Assembly: GCA_022564135.1 (NCBI GenBank) | Contig: JADFLZ010000014.1 | Coordinates: 1-15,373, forward strand | Source of the DNA: Candidatus Zixiibacteriota bacterium | GTDB taxonomy: Bacteria > Zixibacteria > MSB-5A5 > GN15 > FEB-12 | Direction: 5' to 3' | DNA length: 15,373 nt | Shown: piece by piece, positions 1-12,200 of the stretch | Position numbering within the stretch: the first letter of the stretch is position 1 | Layout of the letters: each line of letters begins with the position of its first letter | The notes under the pieces: generated by a model | What the model was told of the DNA's origin: nothing | Databases searched by the model: none | The model's input: only the letters and a program-made list of their open reading frames with translations | Program-made: the position numbers and the translations under genes

Positions 1-225
1 GGCATAGAAGGTGACGTTATAGGTGCCGCTCTGGGTAAAGTCGGGTGTCCAGCTGAAGTTACCTGAGCCGTCACCGTTGTCGGTGAATATTGCGCCAGAG
101 GGCAGTGTCGAGGTCAACAGAGTCGGGATGGTACCGTCGGGGTCGGTGGCGGTGACAGAGAAGCTTAAGTTTATATCTTCGGTGGTTGCCTGCGGTCCGA
201 TGGCTGAGAGCTGCGGGATCTGGTT
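1..225 (-). repeat. Partial repeat unit at the C-terminal edge (75 codons)
   Basis: This subtype B unit begins N-Q-I-P-Q-L at 225 and is cut after S-G-T-Y-N-V-T-F-Y-A, just before the late loop. It has the normal D-P-D-G-T-I-P, D-N-G-D-G-S-G and F-S-W-T-P motifs, with Ser for Asp before Trp. Its intact form shows that the array continues to the left; the stop codon and any C-terminal anchor are outside. Confidence 0.9.
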
Positions 226-3200
226 GCCGGTTTCTGAGACTGAGATGGTGACCACTTCGCTGTCGGCTAAGAGTCCGTCGGAGGCAATGAAGGTGACGTT
301 ATAGGTCCCGCTCTGGGTAAAGTCTGGAGTCCAGTCGAAGGTGGCTGAGCCGTCGCCGTTGTCAACAAAACTAGCGCCGGTTGGCAGATTGGTAGTGCTC
401 AGAGCAGGTATGGTAGCATCGGGGTCTGAAGCTGAAACAGAGAAGTTTAAGTTAAGTCCTTCGGTGACAGACTTAGCTCCTATAAGAGTCAGCAGCGGTG
501 CCTGGTTGCCGGATTCGGTGACTGTTATGGTGACGACTTCTGAGTCGGTCAGGGCGCCGTCGGAGGCCCGGAAAGTTATATTGTAACTGCCGGCCTGGGT
601 AAAGTCGGGTGTCCAGTCAAAGGTGGCGCTGCCGTCGCCGTTGTCGGTAAAGGTGACGCCTGCAGGCAGCACTGAATTGCTGAAGCTGGGGGTAGTGCCG
701 TCAGGGTCGGTGGCCGTGATAGAGAAGTTAAGGTTGGCGCCTTCGTTAACAAATTTTGCACCGATTGAGCTAAGAACTGGTGTCTGGTTACCTGATTCGA
801 GTATTGTAATCTGAACAGTTTCTGAATCAGAGAGCACGCCGTCGGCGGCAATGAAAAGAATGTTATAAATGCCGGCCTGCGTGAAGGTGGTCGTCCAGCT
901 GAAAGTTCCGCTGCCGTCGCCGTTGTCGGTGAATATTGCGCCTGAAGGTAGTGTGCCGGTATTTATTGAAGGGGTGGTGCCGTCGGGGTCGGTGGCGGCA
1001 GCAGCAAAGGTCAAAAGCAGACCTTCAGTCGAACTCTGGGCGCCGATAGCGCTTAAGAGCGGACGCTGGTTACCGGCGTCATTGACTGTGATGGTAACTA
1101 CTTCGCTATCTGAGAGTACGCCGTCAGACGCATAAAAAGTGACGTTATACGTCCCGCTCTGAGTAAAGTTTGGGGTCCAGTCGAAGTCAGCGGTGCCGTC
1201 GCCGTTGTCAACAAAGGTAGCGCCGGCTGGCAGTGCCGAAGTTGACAAAGTCGGGATAGTAGCGTCGGCGTCGGTGGCGCTTATGCTGAAATTAAGATTT
1301 ACGCCTTCGGTGATTCCTTTTGAGCCGATTGAGCTTAAGAGCGGTGTCTGGTTGCCGGCTTCATTGACTGTAATAGTGACCACTTCGCTGTCGGCCAGTG
1401 AGCCGTCAGCGGCTATGAAAGTAACGCTGTAGATTCCGGCTTGAGTAAAGTTTGGAATCCACTCAAAGGAGCCTGAGCCGTTGCCGTTGTCGGTAAATGT
1501 CGCACCGGCTGGCAGGGTTAAAGCTGACAGAGTGGGGGTGGTGCCGTCGGGGTCGGAAGCGGCGATATCAAAGTTAAGAGCATTGCCTTCTGCTGTTGAC
1601 TTGGCTCCGATGGCAGCCAGCAGCGGTGATTGGTTGCCGGCTTCGTTGACTGTGATCGAAACGATTTCACTGTCAGCGGCTATGCCGTCAGAGGCAATGA
1701 AGATGACAAAGTAAGAGTTGGCCTGGGTAAAGGTCGGGGTCCAGTCGAAAGTTCCGGTGCCGTCACCGTTGTCGGTGAATGTTGCGCCTGATGGCAGCGC
1801 TGAAGTTGAAAGCAGCGGTATCAGGCTGTCGGCATCAGTGGCTGAGACATTAAAATTGAGACTGACGCCTTCGGTGGTTGTGCGGGCGCCGATTGAGCTT
1901 AAGACCGGGATCTGGTTGCCGGCTTCGTTGATGGTAATGTTGACGACTTCCGAGTCGGTTAAGAGTCCGTCGGTGGCATAAAAAGTAACGCTGTACGTCC
2001 CGCTTTGAGTAAACAGCGGGGTCCAGTCGAAGTCAGCGGTGCCGTTACCGTTGTCGGTGAAAGTGGCGCCTGAAGGTAAGCTTGAAGTTGACAGTACCGG
2101 GATGGTGCTGTCGGCATCGGAAGCTGCAACAACAAAGTTAAGATTTATGCCTTCGGTGGTCGCTTTAGCTCCGATAGCGCTGAGCAGCGGCGCCTGGTTG
2201 CCGGCTTCTGTCACTGTGACAGTGACCACTTCGCTATCTGTGGCTAGTCCGTCGGACGCGTAAAAGATGACATTATATGTCCCGCTTTGAATGAAGTTTG
2301 GGGTCCAGTCAAAAGATGCGGTGCCGTCACCGTTGTCTATGAAAGTTGCGCCTGTCGGTAAGCTTGAAGTTGTCAGTACCGGGATGGTGCTGTCGGCATC
2401 GGAGGCGATGGCGACAAAGTTAAGATTTATTCCTTCAGTGGTCGCTTTAGCTCCGATAGCGCTTAAGACCGGCGGCTGGTTGCCGGCTTCGTTGACTGTA
2501 ATGGAAACAATTTCACTGTCAGAGGCGACGCCGTCTGAGGCATAGAAGATAACAAAGTAGCTGCCGCTCTGAATAAAAGTCGGGGTCCAGTCAAAAGATC
2601 CGCTGCCGTTGCCGTTGTCGGTGAAGCTGGCGCCTGAGGGCAGTGTGGAAGTTGTCAGGACGGGAGTGGTAGCGTCAGGGTCAACGGCTGAGACCGCGAA
2701 GCTTAAATTGATATTTTCGGTGGTGGTCTGAGCGCCGATAGTAGCCAGCACCGGCGCCTGGTTGCCTTCTTCGTTAACTGTTATTGAGACGATTTCACTG
2801 TCGGTGGCTATACCATCAGTAGCATAGAAAGTAACAGAATATGTTCCGCTCTGGGTGAAATCCGGTGTCCAGTCAAATGATCCGCTGCCGTTGGCGTTAT
2901 CTGTAAAGGTGGCGCCTGAAGGCAGGCTGGAAGTTGAAAGTACCGGGATGGTACCGTCGGGGTCTGAAGCTGAGACAGCAAACGAAAGATTGACATTTTC
3001 GGTGGTGCCCTTAGAACCAATAGCAGCCAGGGTTGGCGCCTGGTTGCCGGCTTCGTCGACGGTGATGGTGACCACTTCGCTGTCAGTCAGTGAGCCGTCG
3101 GTAGCGTAGAAAGTAATACTGTAAATTCCGCTCTGAGTGAAATCCGGTGTCCAGTCAAAAGTCGCCGAGCCGTCTCCGTTATCAGTATAGCCGGCGCCTG

Positions 3201-6200
3201 CAGGCAGAGTGGTCGAATTAAAACTGGGGACAGTGCCATCCGGGTCAGTAGCAGTTGTGACAAAATTAAGATTATTACCTTCGGTAACTGACTGTGCTCC
3301 GATTGAAGCTAAGACCGGCGACTGGTTACCTGCTTCAAAAATTGTAACGGCGACAATTTCGGAATCAGAGAGGACGCCGTCAGAAGCGCGGAAAGTTACC
3401 TGATAAGTTCCGGCCTGGGTAAAGTCGGGAGTCCAGTCAAATGATCCGCTGCCGTTGCCGTTGTCGGTAAATGTCGCGCCTGAAGGCAGATTAAGCGCCG
3501 TTAAAACCGGGGTGGTGCCGTCGGGGTCGGTGGCAGAAACTGCAAAAGTCAGATTGACGTTCTCACTGCTGCTCTGTGAACCGATTGAGCTAAGTATCGG
3601 CGACTGGTTACCGGCTTCACCTACGATAATGCTGACAGTTTCACTGTCGGCGACCAGAGTGTCGGAAGCAATGAATGTTACACTGTATAAACCCGCTTGA
3701 GTAAAGGTCGGAGTCCAGTCAAAGCTGCCCGTGCCGTTACCGTTATCGGTAAAGACTGCCCCAGTTGGTAAAGTACTGGTTGTCAGAGTCGGGAAAGTAC
3801 CATCGGCATCGGTGGCTGAGATTGCAAAGGCAAGCAGGACATTCTCGCTGGTACTCTTAGCTCCGATAGCAGCTAAAACAGGCGTCTGGTTACCGGCTTC
3901 GTTGACGGTTATGCTTACAACTTCGCTGTCAGTGGCCAGACCGTCGGTGGCACGGAAAGTTACCGAATAAGTTCCGGCCTGGGTAAAGTCCGGTGTCCAG
4001 TCAAAGGAGCCTGAGCCGTCACCATTATCTACAAAAGTAGCACCGGTCGGTAAGGCTGAAGTCGAAAGTGCCAGGATGGTGCTGTCCGGATCAGAAGCGC
4101 TTATTACAAATGCTAAATTTATTCCCTCGTTGACTGACTGCGCGCCGATAGCCGTAAGTATTGGCGCCTGGTTGCCGGCTTCGATAACGGTAATAATAAC
4201 CACTTCGCTGTCGGTCAGGAAACCATCAGTGGCATAGAAAGTTATACTATAGCCCCCGGCCTGGGTAAAGTCCGGTGTCCAGCTAAAGCTGCCGCTGCCA
4301 TTACCGTTGTCTATAAATGTCGCACCCGCAGGAAGGGCCGAAGTTGATAGTACCGGTGTGGTACCGTCGGCATCTGTGGCTGATGTTCCAAAATTTAAGA
4401 TGTTGCCTTCAATAACTGACTTGGAGCCGATAGCTGCCAATACCGGCGGCTGATTGCCGGCTTCACCGACTGTGATGGAAACTATTTCACTATCACTTGA
4501 AATACCATCTGAAGCATAAAAAATTACAAAGTAAGAACCACTCTGGGTAAAGTCCGGTGTCCAGTCAAATGTTCCTGAGCCGTCGCCGTTGTCTACGAAG
4601 ACCGCACCGGTTGGTAAGCTTGAAGTCGAAAGTGAAGGTGTGGCGCCGTCAACATCTGTGGCTGAAACAGAGAAGTTAAGATTTGAACCTTCGGTGGTTG
4701 TCTGTGAGCCGATGGTAGCCAGTACCGGGTTCTGGTTGCCGGCTTCGTTGACTGTTATGGTGACGATTTCGGAGTCGCTCAGGGCTCCATCAGTTGTCAG
4801 AAATGTTACGTTGTAAACGCCAGACTGCACAAAACTTGGTGTCCAGTCGAAGGCGGCTGTACCATCACCGTTGTCTATAAATGTAGCACCGGCCGGTAAG
4901 CTCACCGCACTAAACCCTGGCGTGGTGCCATCGGGGTCAGTGGCTGCGACTACAAAGTTTAAGTTAATTCCTTCGGTTACTGACTTGGAGCCGATCGCAG
5001 TCAGTTCCGGTGCCTGGTTGCCTGATTCGTTGACTGTAAATGATACAATCTCACTATCTGTAGCTATGCCGTCGGTGGCATAGAAAATTACAAAGTAACT
5101 ACCAGATTGAGTAAAGTCTGGTGTCCAGCTAAAAGAGGCGCTGCCGTTGCCGCTATCTATAAAGACAGCGCCTGAGGGCAGTGTCGAGGTACTTAAAGCT
5201 GAAGTAGTGCTGTCGGGGTCAACCGCTGAAACACTAAAACTAAGATTGGCGCCTTCGGTAACACTCTTACTTCCAATTGTTGCCAGTACTGGCGACTGAT
5301 TGCCGGCTTCGTTAACTGAGATAGTAACAACTTCACTATCGACAGCCAGGCTGTCATCGGTCGCATAAAATGTAACGCCATAGGTGCCGCTTTGAGTAAA
5401 GCCAGGAGTCCAGTCAAAATTGCCGGTGCCATCTCCATTATCGACAAACGTTGCGCCTATTGGAAGAACCGAAGTTGTTAATACCGGCGAAGGGCCGTCA
5501 ACATCTGCAGCCGACAGACCAAAGCTCAGATTAGTTCCTTCAATTGTGGTCTGGCTTCCGATAGCCGTCAGCAGAGGCAACTGGTTGCCGGCATCGTTGA
5601 CCGTAATGGTTACAACTTCGCTGTCGGTTAAGGGACCATCGGAGGCATAAAAAGTTATACTATAGCTCCCGCTTTGAGTGAAATCCGGAGACCAGTCAAA
5701 AGATCCGCTGCCGTTGAGGCTGTCTACAAATGTTGCTCCTGCAGGAAGAGCGGAAGTACTAAGATTAGGCGTTGTGGCATCAGCATCCGAAGCTGTAACC
5801 CCAAAGTTCAGATTTGCACCTTCGCCTACGTTTTTTGCACCGATTGCAGTAAGAATTGGCGCCTGGTTACCAACTTCGTTAACTGTAATTTGTACTATTT
5901 CAGAATCGGTGGCGACCCCGTCGGTGGCATAGAAAGTCACCAAATAATCACCACTTTGATCAAAGCCTGGTGTCCACTCAAAATTTCCAACTCCGTTTCC
6001 ACTATCAACAAAAGTCGCACCAGTTGGCAGTGATGAAGTTGACAATGTTGGCGTAGTACCGTCCGGATCGGAAGCTGCGATATTAAAATTCAGGCTGACG
6101 TCTTCAGTAGTGGACTGAAAGCCGATAGGCTCTAAAACCGGTGCCTGGTTGCCGGACTCATTAACATTGATAGTTACCACTTCACTGTCAGCGGCTAAAC

Positions 6201-9200
6201 CATCGGAGGCGGCAAATGTTATATTATATGTACCGCTCTGGGTAAAATCGGGCGTCCAGTCGAAGGTGCCGGTACCGTCACCGTTGTCAGTGAAAGTGGC
6301 CCCGGCAGGCAGTGGCGCGGCTGACATAAATGGAATTGTGCTGTCTGCATCAGAGGCTGAAATAAGCAAGTTAAGATTGGCACCTTCATTAATAGCCTGT
6401 GCTCCGATTGCTGCCAGAGACGGCGTTTGGTTGCCGGCTTCGTTGACGGTGATAGTAACAACCTCGCTGTCGGTTGCAACACCATCTGAGGAATAGAAAG
6501 TGACGTTGTAAGAGCCAGCTTGAATAAAATTAGGTGTCCAGTTAAAGTCGGCGGTACCATCACCGTTGTCAGTAAATGATGCCCCGGTCGGCAGAGAGGA
6601 AGTTGTTAGAACGGGGATGGTGCTGTCGGGGTCGGTGGCTGTTATGCTGAAGTTAAGACTATTGCCTTCGGTAACAGACTTGGCGCCTATTGGATTTAGT
6701 GTCGGAACCTGGTTGCCTGATTCTAATATGGTAATTGTTACAACTTCGCTATCAAGTAGTACACCGTCGGATGCGCGGAACGTTACGAAATAAGTGCCGC
6801 TTTGAGTAAAGTCTGTCAGCCAGTCGAAGGTGCCCGAACCGTCACCGTTGTCGGCGAAGCTGGCTCCGGCGGGAAGCGATGATGTCGTCAGAACTGGTAT
6901 TGAGCCGTCGGGATCCGAAGAAGAGACTGTAAAGTTTAAGTTTATTCCTTCGGTACTGCTTTGTGCGCCAATAGCTGCCAATTCAGGAGACTGGTTGCCG
7001 GCCTCGTTAACACCGATTGTGACAACTTCACTGTCGGTGGCAAGACTATCAGAAGCATAAAAAGTGACGTTATAGGTGCCGCTTTGCGTAAAATCAGGGG
7101 TCCAGTCAAATACACCGCTACCGTCGCCGTTATCGGTAAAACTCGCGCCTGTCGGCAATGACGAAGTTGTTAAAGTTGGCGTGGTGCTGTCGGCGTCGGC
7201 AGCTGAAACTGCGATATTTAGATTAACACCTTCGGTGGTATTCTGGGCGCCAATGGTAAATAGCTCAGGAGACTGATTGCCGGCTTCGCTGACTGTTATT
7301 GAAACCACTTCGCTGTCGGTGGCAACGCCGTCGGTGGCATAGAAGGTGACGTTGTAGGTGCCGCTTTGAATAAAGTTTGGTGTCCAGCTGAAACTACCAG
7401 TACCGTCAAGGTTGTCGGCAAAAGAAGCTCCCGCCGGAAGCGCAGTAGTAGAAAGTGACGCGAAAGTACCATCCGGATCGCTGGCAGTAACCGCAAACGA
7501 TAATAGACTTCCTTCGGAAACTGACTGTGCACCTATAGCCGCCAAAACTGGATTTTGATTGCCAGCTTCAAATATTGTAATAGTTACCTGTTCACTATCG
7601 GTGGCCAGTCCGTCGGTAGCATAGAAAGTTACGTTGTATATACCGCTCTGGGTAAAGTCTGGTGTCCAGTCGAAAGTGCCAGTGCCATCACCATTATTTA
7701 CAAAAATTGCTCCAGCAGGGAGTGACGAAGTTGACAGATTAGGAATAGTGCTGTCCGGGTCGCTGGCGGTTATTCCAAAGTTAAGGCTGGTTCCTTCGGT
7801 AGCAGATTTGGCTCCTATTGCAATAAGAACCGGAGTCTGGTTGCCGGCTTCTATAACAGTTATCGAAACTATTTCTGAGTCTTTGGCGGCACCGTCTGAG
7901 GCGAAGAAAGTAATGTTGTATAGTCCGGCCTGGACAAAAGATGGTGTCCAGTCGAAAGTGCCGGTACCGTCGCCGTTGTCGGTAAAGATAGCACCTGCAG
8001 GCAGGGCCGAGGTTGCCAGGCTGGGCAGTAAGCCATCCGGGTCAGAGGCGGAAATTCCAAAATTAAGATTAACACCCTCATTGATAACTTTCGATCCGAT
8101 TGGGTCTAATACCGGAGTCTGGTTGCCAGCTTCGCTAACACTGATTGTAACAACTTCGCTGTCAGTGGCAACGCCGTCTGAGGCATAAAAAGTGACATTA
8201 TATGTCCCGCTCTGGGTAAAGTCCGGTGTCCAATCGAATGTGCCGGTGCCGTTTCCATTGTCTATAAAAGATGCGCCGGTCGGTAAGGTTGATGTCACCA
8301 GGCTTGGAGTGGTACCGTCTACATCTGAAGCAGAGATTTCAAAGTTTAGGCTTATTCCTTCGGTCGTTCCCTTAGCACCAATCGGGTCAAGTTGCGGAAT
8401 TTGGTTGCCGGCCTCATTGACTGTAATGGATACTATTTCGCTGTCGGTCGCGGCACCATCGGTGGCATAGAAAGTTACGACATAGCTGCCGCTCTGGGTA
8501 AAGGTTGGCAACCAGTCAAAGTCAGCGGTGCCGTCAAGGTTATCTGTAAATGTTGCTCCTGGTGGGAGTGCGGAAGTGCTTATGACAGGAGTGGTACCAT
8601 CGGCGTCGGTAGCTAAAACCGTAAAGTTGAGAGTTACTCCTTCCGTTGTAGAACGTGGTCCTATGCCAGAGAGAACCGGAATCTGGTTGCCGGCTTCGTT
8701 AATCGTAATTGCGACCACTTCACTATCTGAAGCCAGACCATCTGAGGCACGGAATATTATGATATAGGTTCCGGCCTGAGTGAAATCCGGTGTCCAGTCA
8801 AAGATGCCGCTGCCATTACCATTATCAGTAAATGAGGCTCCCGACGGTAAGCTTGAAACAGTCAACGTTGGCGTGGTACTATCCGGATCAGAGGCTGAGA
8901 CTGCAAAATTGAGATTTAGTCCTTCGACGATGTTCTGCGCACCTATTGTAGCCAAAACAGGAGGCTGGTTACCGGCTTCTGTAACTGTTATCGTAACCAC
9001 TTCACTATCTGCAGCCAGGCTGTCGGCAGCTATAAACGTTACATTGTAGATGCCGCCTTGGATGAAGTTTGGTGTCCAGTCAAAGGTGCCGGTGCCGTCA
9101 CCGTTATCTATAAAAGTGGCGCCGCCTGGAAGTGATAAAGCGGATAAAGATGGTATGGTGCTATCGGGGTCTGTGGCAGAAATACCGAATGACAGCGGAA

Positions 9201-12200
9201 TGTCTTCTGTAGTAGCTTTTGAACCTATCGAAAAAAGTACCGGGACCTGGTTGCCGGCTTCGTTGACTGTTATGGTGACCACTTCACTGTCTGTCAGGGC
9301 GCCGTCTGAGGCATAAAATGTTACAACATAACTTCCTGCCTGGATAAATGTCGGCGTCCAGTCGAAGGTTCCGGTGCCGTTTAAGTTATCTGTAAAACTG
9401 GCACCACCCGGCAAAGTTGAACTGCTGAGACTTGGCGTGGTACCGTCTAAATCCGTTGCGGTAGCAGTGAAGCCCAGATTTGCACCCTCGGTAACACTCT
9501 TTGCCCCGATTGCTGCCAAAGTTGGCGCCTGGTTGCCTTCTTCGTTCACCGTAATCGAAACTATTTCGCTGTCGCTGGCCAGGCCATCGGAAGCTATAAA
9601 CGTTACGATATAAGTTCCGCTTTGAGTGAAATCCGGTGTCCAGTCAAAAGAGCCGGTGCCATTGCCGTTATCTGTAAAAACCGCACCGCTCGGCAGAGAA
9701 ACTGCGCTGAGTGTCGGAGTAGTAGCGTCCGGGTCGCTGGCAGAAATGCTAAACAATAACTGAACGTTTTCACTGGTACTTTGCGGGCCAATTGCCGCCA
9801 GTACCGGTATCTGGTTACCGGCTTCGGTCACTGTAATAGTTACATTTTCTGAATCTACTGCAGACGAATCATCGGTAGCGTAAAACGAAACACCATAGAT
9901 GCCGCCTTGATTAAAATTCGGTGTCCAGTCAAACGTTGCGGTGCCGTCGCCGTTGTCTATAAATGTCGCTCCTGACGGCAAAGTTGATGTTGTCAATGTC
10001 GGCGGGTTGCCTTCGGGGTCAGCAGCTGAAATTACGAAGTTAAGATTGACACCTTCTAAAATATTTCTTGAGCCAACGGTAGCTAAGACGGGGTTCTGGT
10101 TACCGGCATCGCTTATGGTAATTGTAATTGTTTCGCTATCGGCAGCGAGTCCGTCATCGGCGATAAAAGTCACGTTGTAAATACCGCTTTGGACGAAATC
10201 CGGCGTCCAGCTAAAGTCTGCTGTACCGTTACCATTATCAATTAAGTTCGCGCCCGACGGTAAAGCTATGGCCGATAAAGTTGGGATGGTGGCATCAAGA
10301 TCCGAAGCTGACAAACTAAAGCTAAGCAGAACTCCTTCGGTGCTGCCTTTTGCTCCTATTGGATCTAAAACCGGTGCCTGGTTACCTGATTCGATGACAG
10401 TGATGGTAACCTGTTCAGAATCAACGGCTGCTGAATCGTCAGTGGCATAAAATGTAAGGTTATATGAACCACTCTGGGTAAAGTCCGGTATCCAGTCAAA
10501 TGTTCCGGTGCCGTTGCCGTTGTCAACAAAGCTGGCGCCGGCTGGTAAGCTTGAAGTCGTCAAAGACGGCGCAGTGCCTTCGGGGTCGGAAGCCGAAATT
10601 ACGAAATTGAGATTCAGATTTTCTGTTGTAGATTGCGCTCCTATCGCGGCTAGAATTGGTAACTGGTTGCCGCCATCATTGACGGTAATAGTAACTATTT
10701 CGCTGTCGGTGGCCAGGCCGTCGGTAGCATAAAAAGTGACATTATATATTCCGCTCTGGACAAAATCCGGCGTCCAGTCAAATGTTGCCGAGCCATCACC
10801 ATTATCCGTAAACGAAGCTCCTGAAGGTAATGTTGATGCTGAGAAGGCCGGAATGGTAGAATCCGCATCACTGGCAGACAGCCCGAAACTTAACAGAACT
10901 CCTTCAGTAGTAGATTGGGCACCTATCGCTGACATGACAGGAGTTTGGTTGCCTGCTTCAGTAACAGTTATAGTTACAATCTCTGAGTCAGTTAGAGCGC
11001 CGTCTAAAGCATAGAAAGTTATGTTATATATTCCCGCCTGGATAAAGTTAGGCGTCCAGCTGAAATTACCGGTACCGTTGCCATTGTCTATAAACGTTGC
11101 CCCACTCGGAAGTGACGATGTTGTCAAAGTTGGAGTAGTGGCATCTGGGTCGGTAGCGGAAACAGAGAATGCCAGATTTATATTTTCAGTAGTCGACTGC
11201 GCACCTATCGCCGTCAGCACAGGCGACTGGTTGCCAGCTTCATTGATTGTAATGGAAACTATTTCGCTATCCCCGGCGCTGCTGTCATCAATGGCCGAGA
11301 ATATTACGAAGTAGCTGCCACTCTGGGTAAATGTCGGCGTCCAGTCAAAAGTACCGGTGCCGTCGCCGTTATCTGTAAAACTGGCGCCGGACGGAAGCGA
11401 TGATGTTGTCAATGTTAAAAATGTACTGTCGGGGTCAATAACTGAAACAACAAAATTAAGATTTAATCCTTCGATTGTACTTTGAGCACCTATCGTAGCC
11501 ATTACCGGTTCCTGATTACCGGCTTCATTAACGGTGATTACAATAGTTTCGCTGTCAATTTCAACGCCGTCTGAGGCATAGAAAGTGATATTATATGAAC
11601 CGGATTGAACAAATTCCGGTGTCCAGTCAAAAACTCCTGTTCCATCGGCATTATCACTAAAAGTTGCCCCGATTGGCAGAGACGAAGTTGTCAAGCTGGG
11701 AATAGTGCTATCGGGGTCAGAGGCTGAGACTCCGAAATTCAAATTAATACCTTCGGTAATGCTTTGAGCTCCAATCAGAGCAAGCACCGGGGACTGGTTG
11801 CCTTCTTCGACAACAGAAATGGTCACGATTTCACTATCGGTGGCGCTGCCATCTGTGGCATAAAATGTAACGATATATACTCCGCTTTGAGTAAAACTTG
11901 GTGTCCAGTCAAAAGAACCGCTGCCGTTGCCGCTATCTACAAAGACAGCTCCGGTCGGCAAACTGCTGGTGCTCAGTATCGGCGTGGTGCCGTCGGCATC
12001 GCTGGCAAAAACGCCAAAGTTTAAGTTAGCACCTTCGATAACTCCCTGTGCTCCAATTGCAGTCAATACCGGTGACTGATTTCCGGCCTCGTTGACGGTA
12101 ATCGAAATCTGTTCTGAATCTGTGGCTACCCCGTCCGTGGCGTAAAAAGTGATGTTGTAAATACCGGACTGGGTAAAGTCCGGTGTCCAGTCAAAGCTGC

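Noticed and set aside
5302..5586. The 285-bp units as sequencing or assembly indels.
   Set aside because: Each differs by exactly one codon in a surface loop, the same D-D loop is standard in subtype A, and the frame is unaffected.
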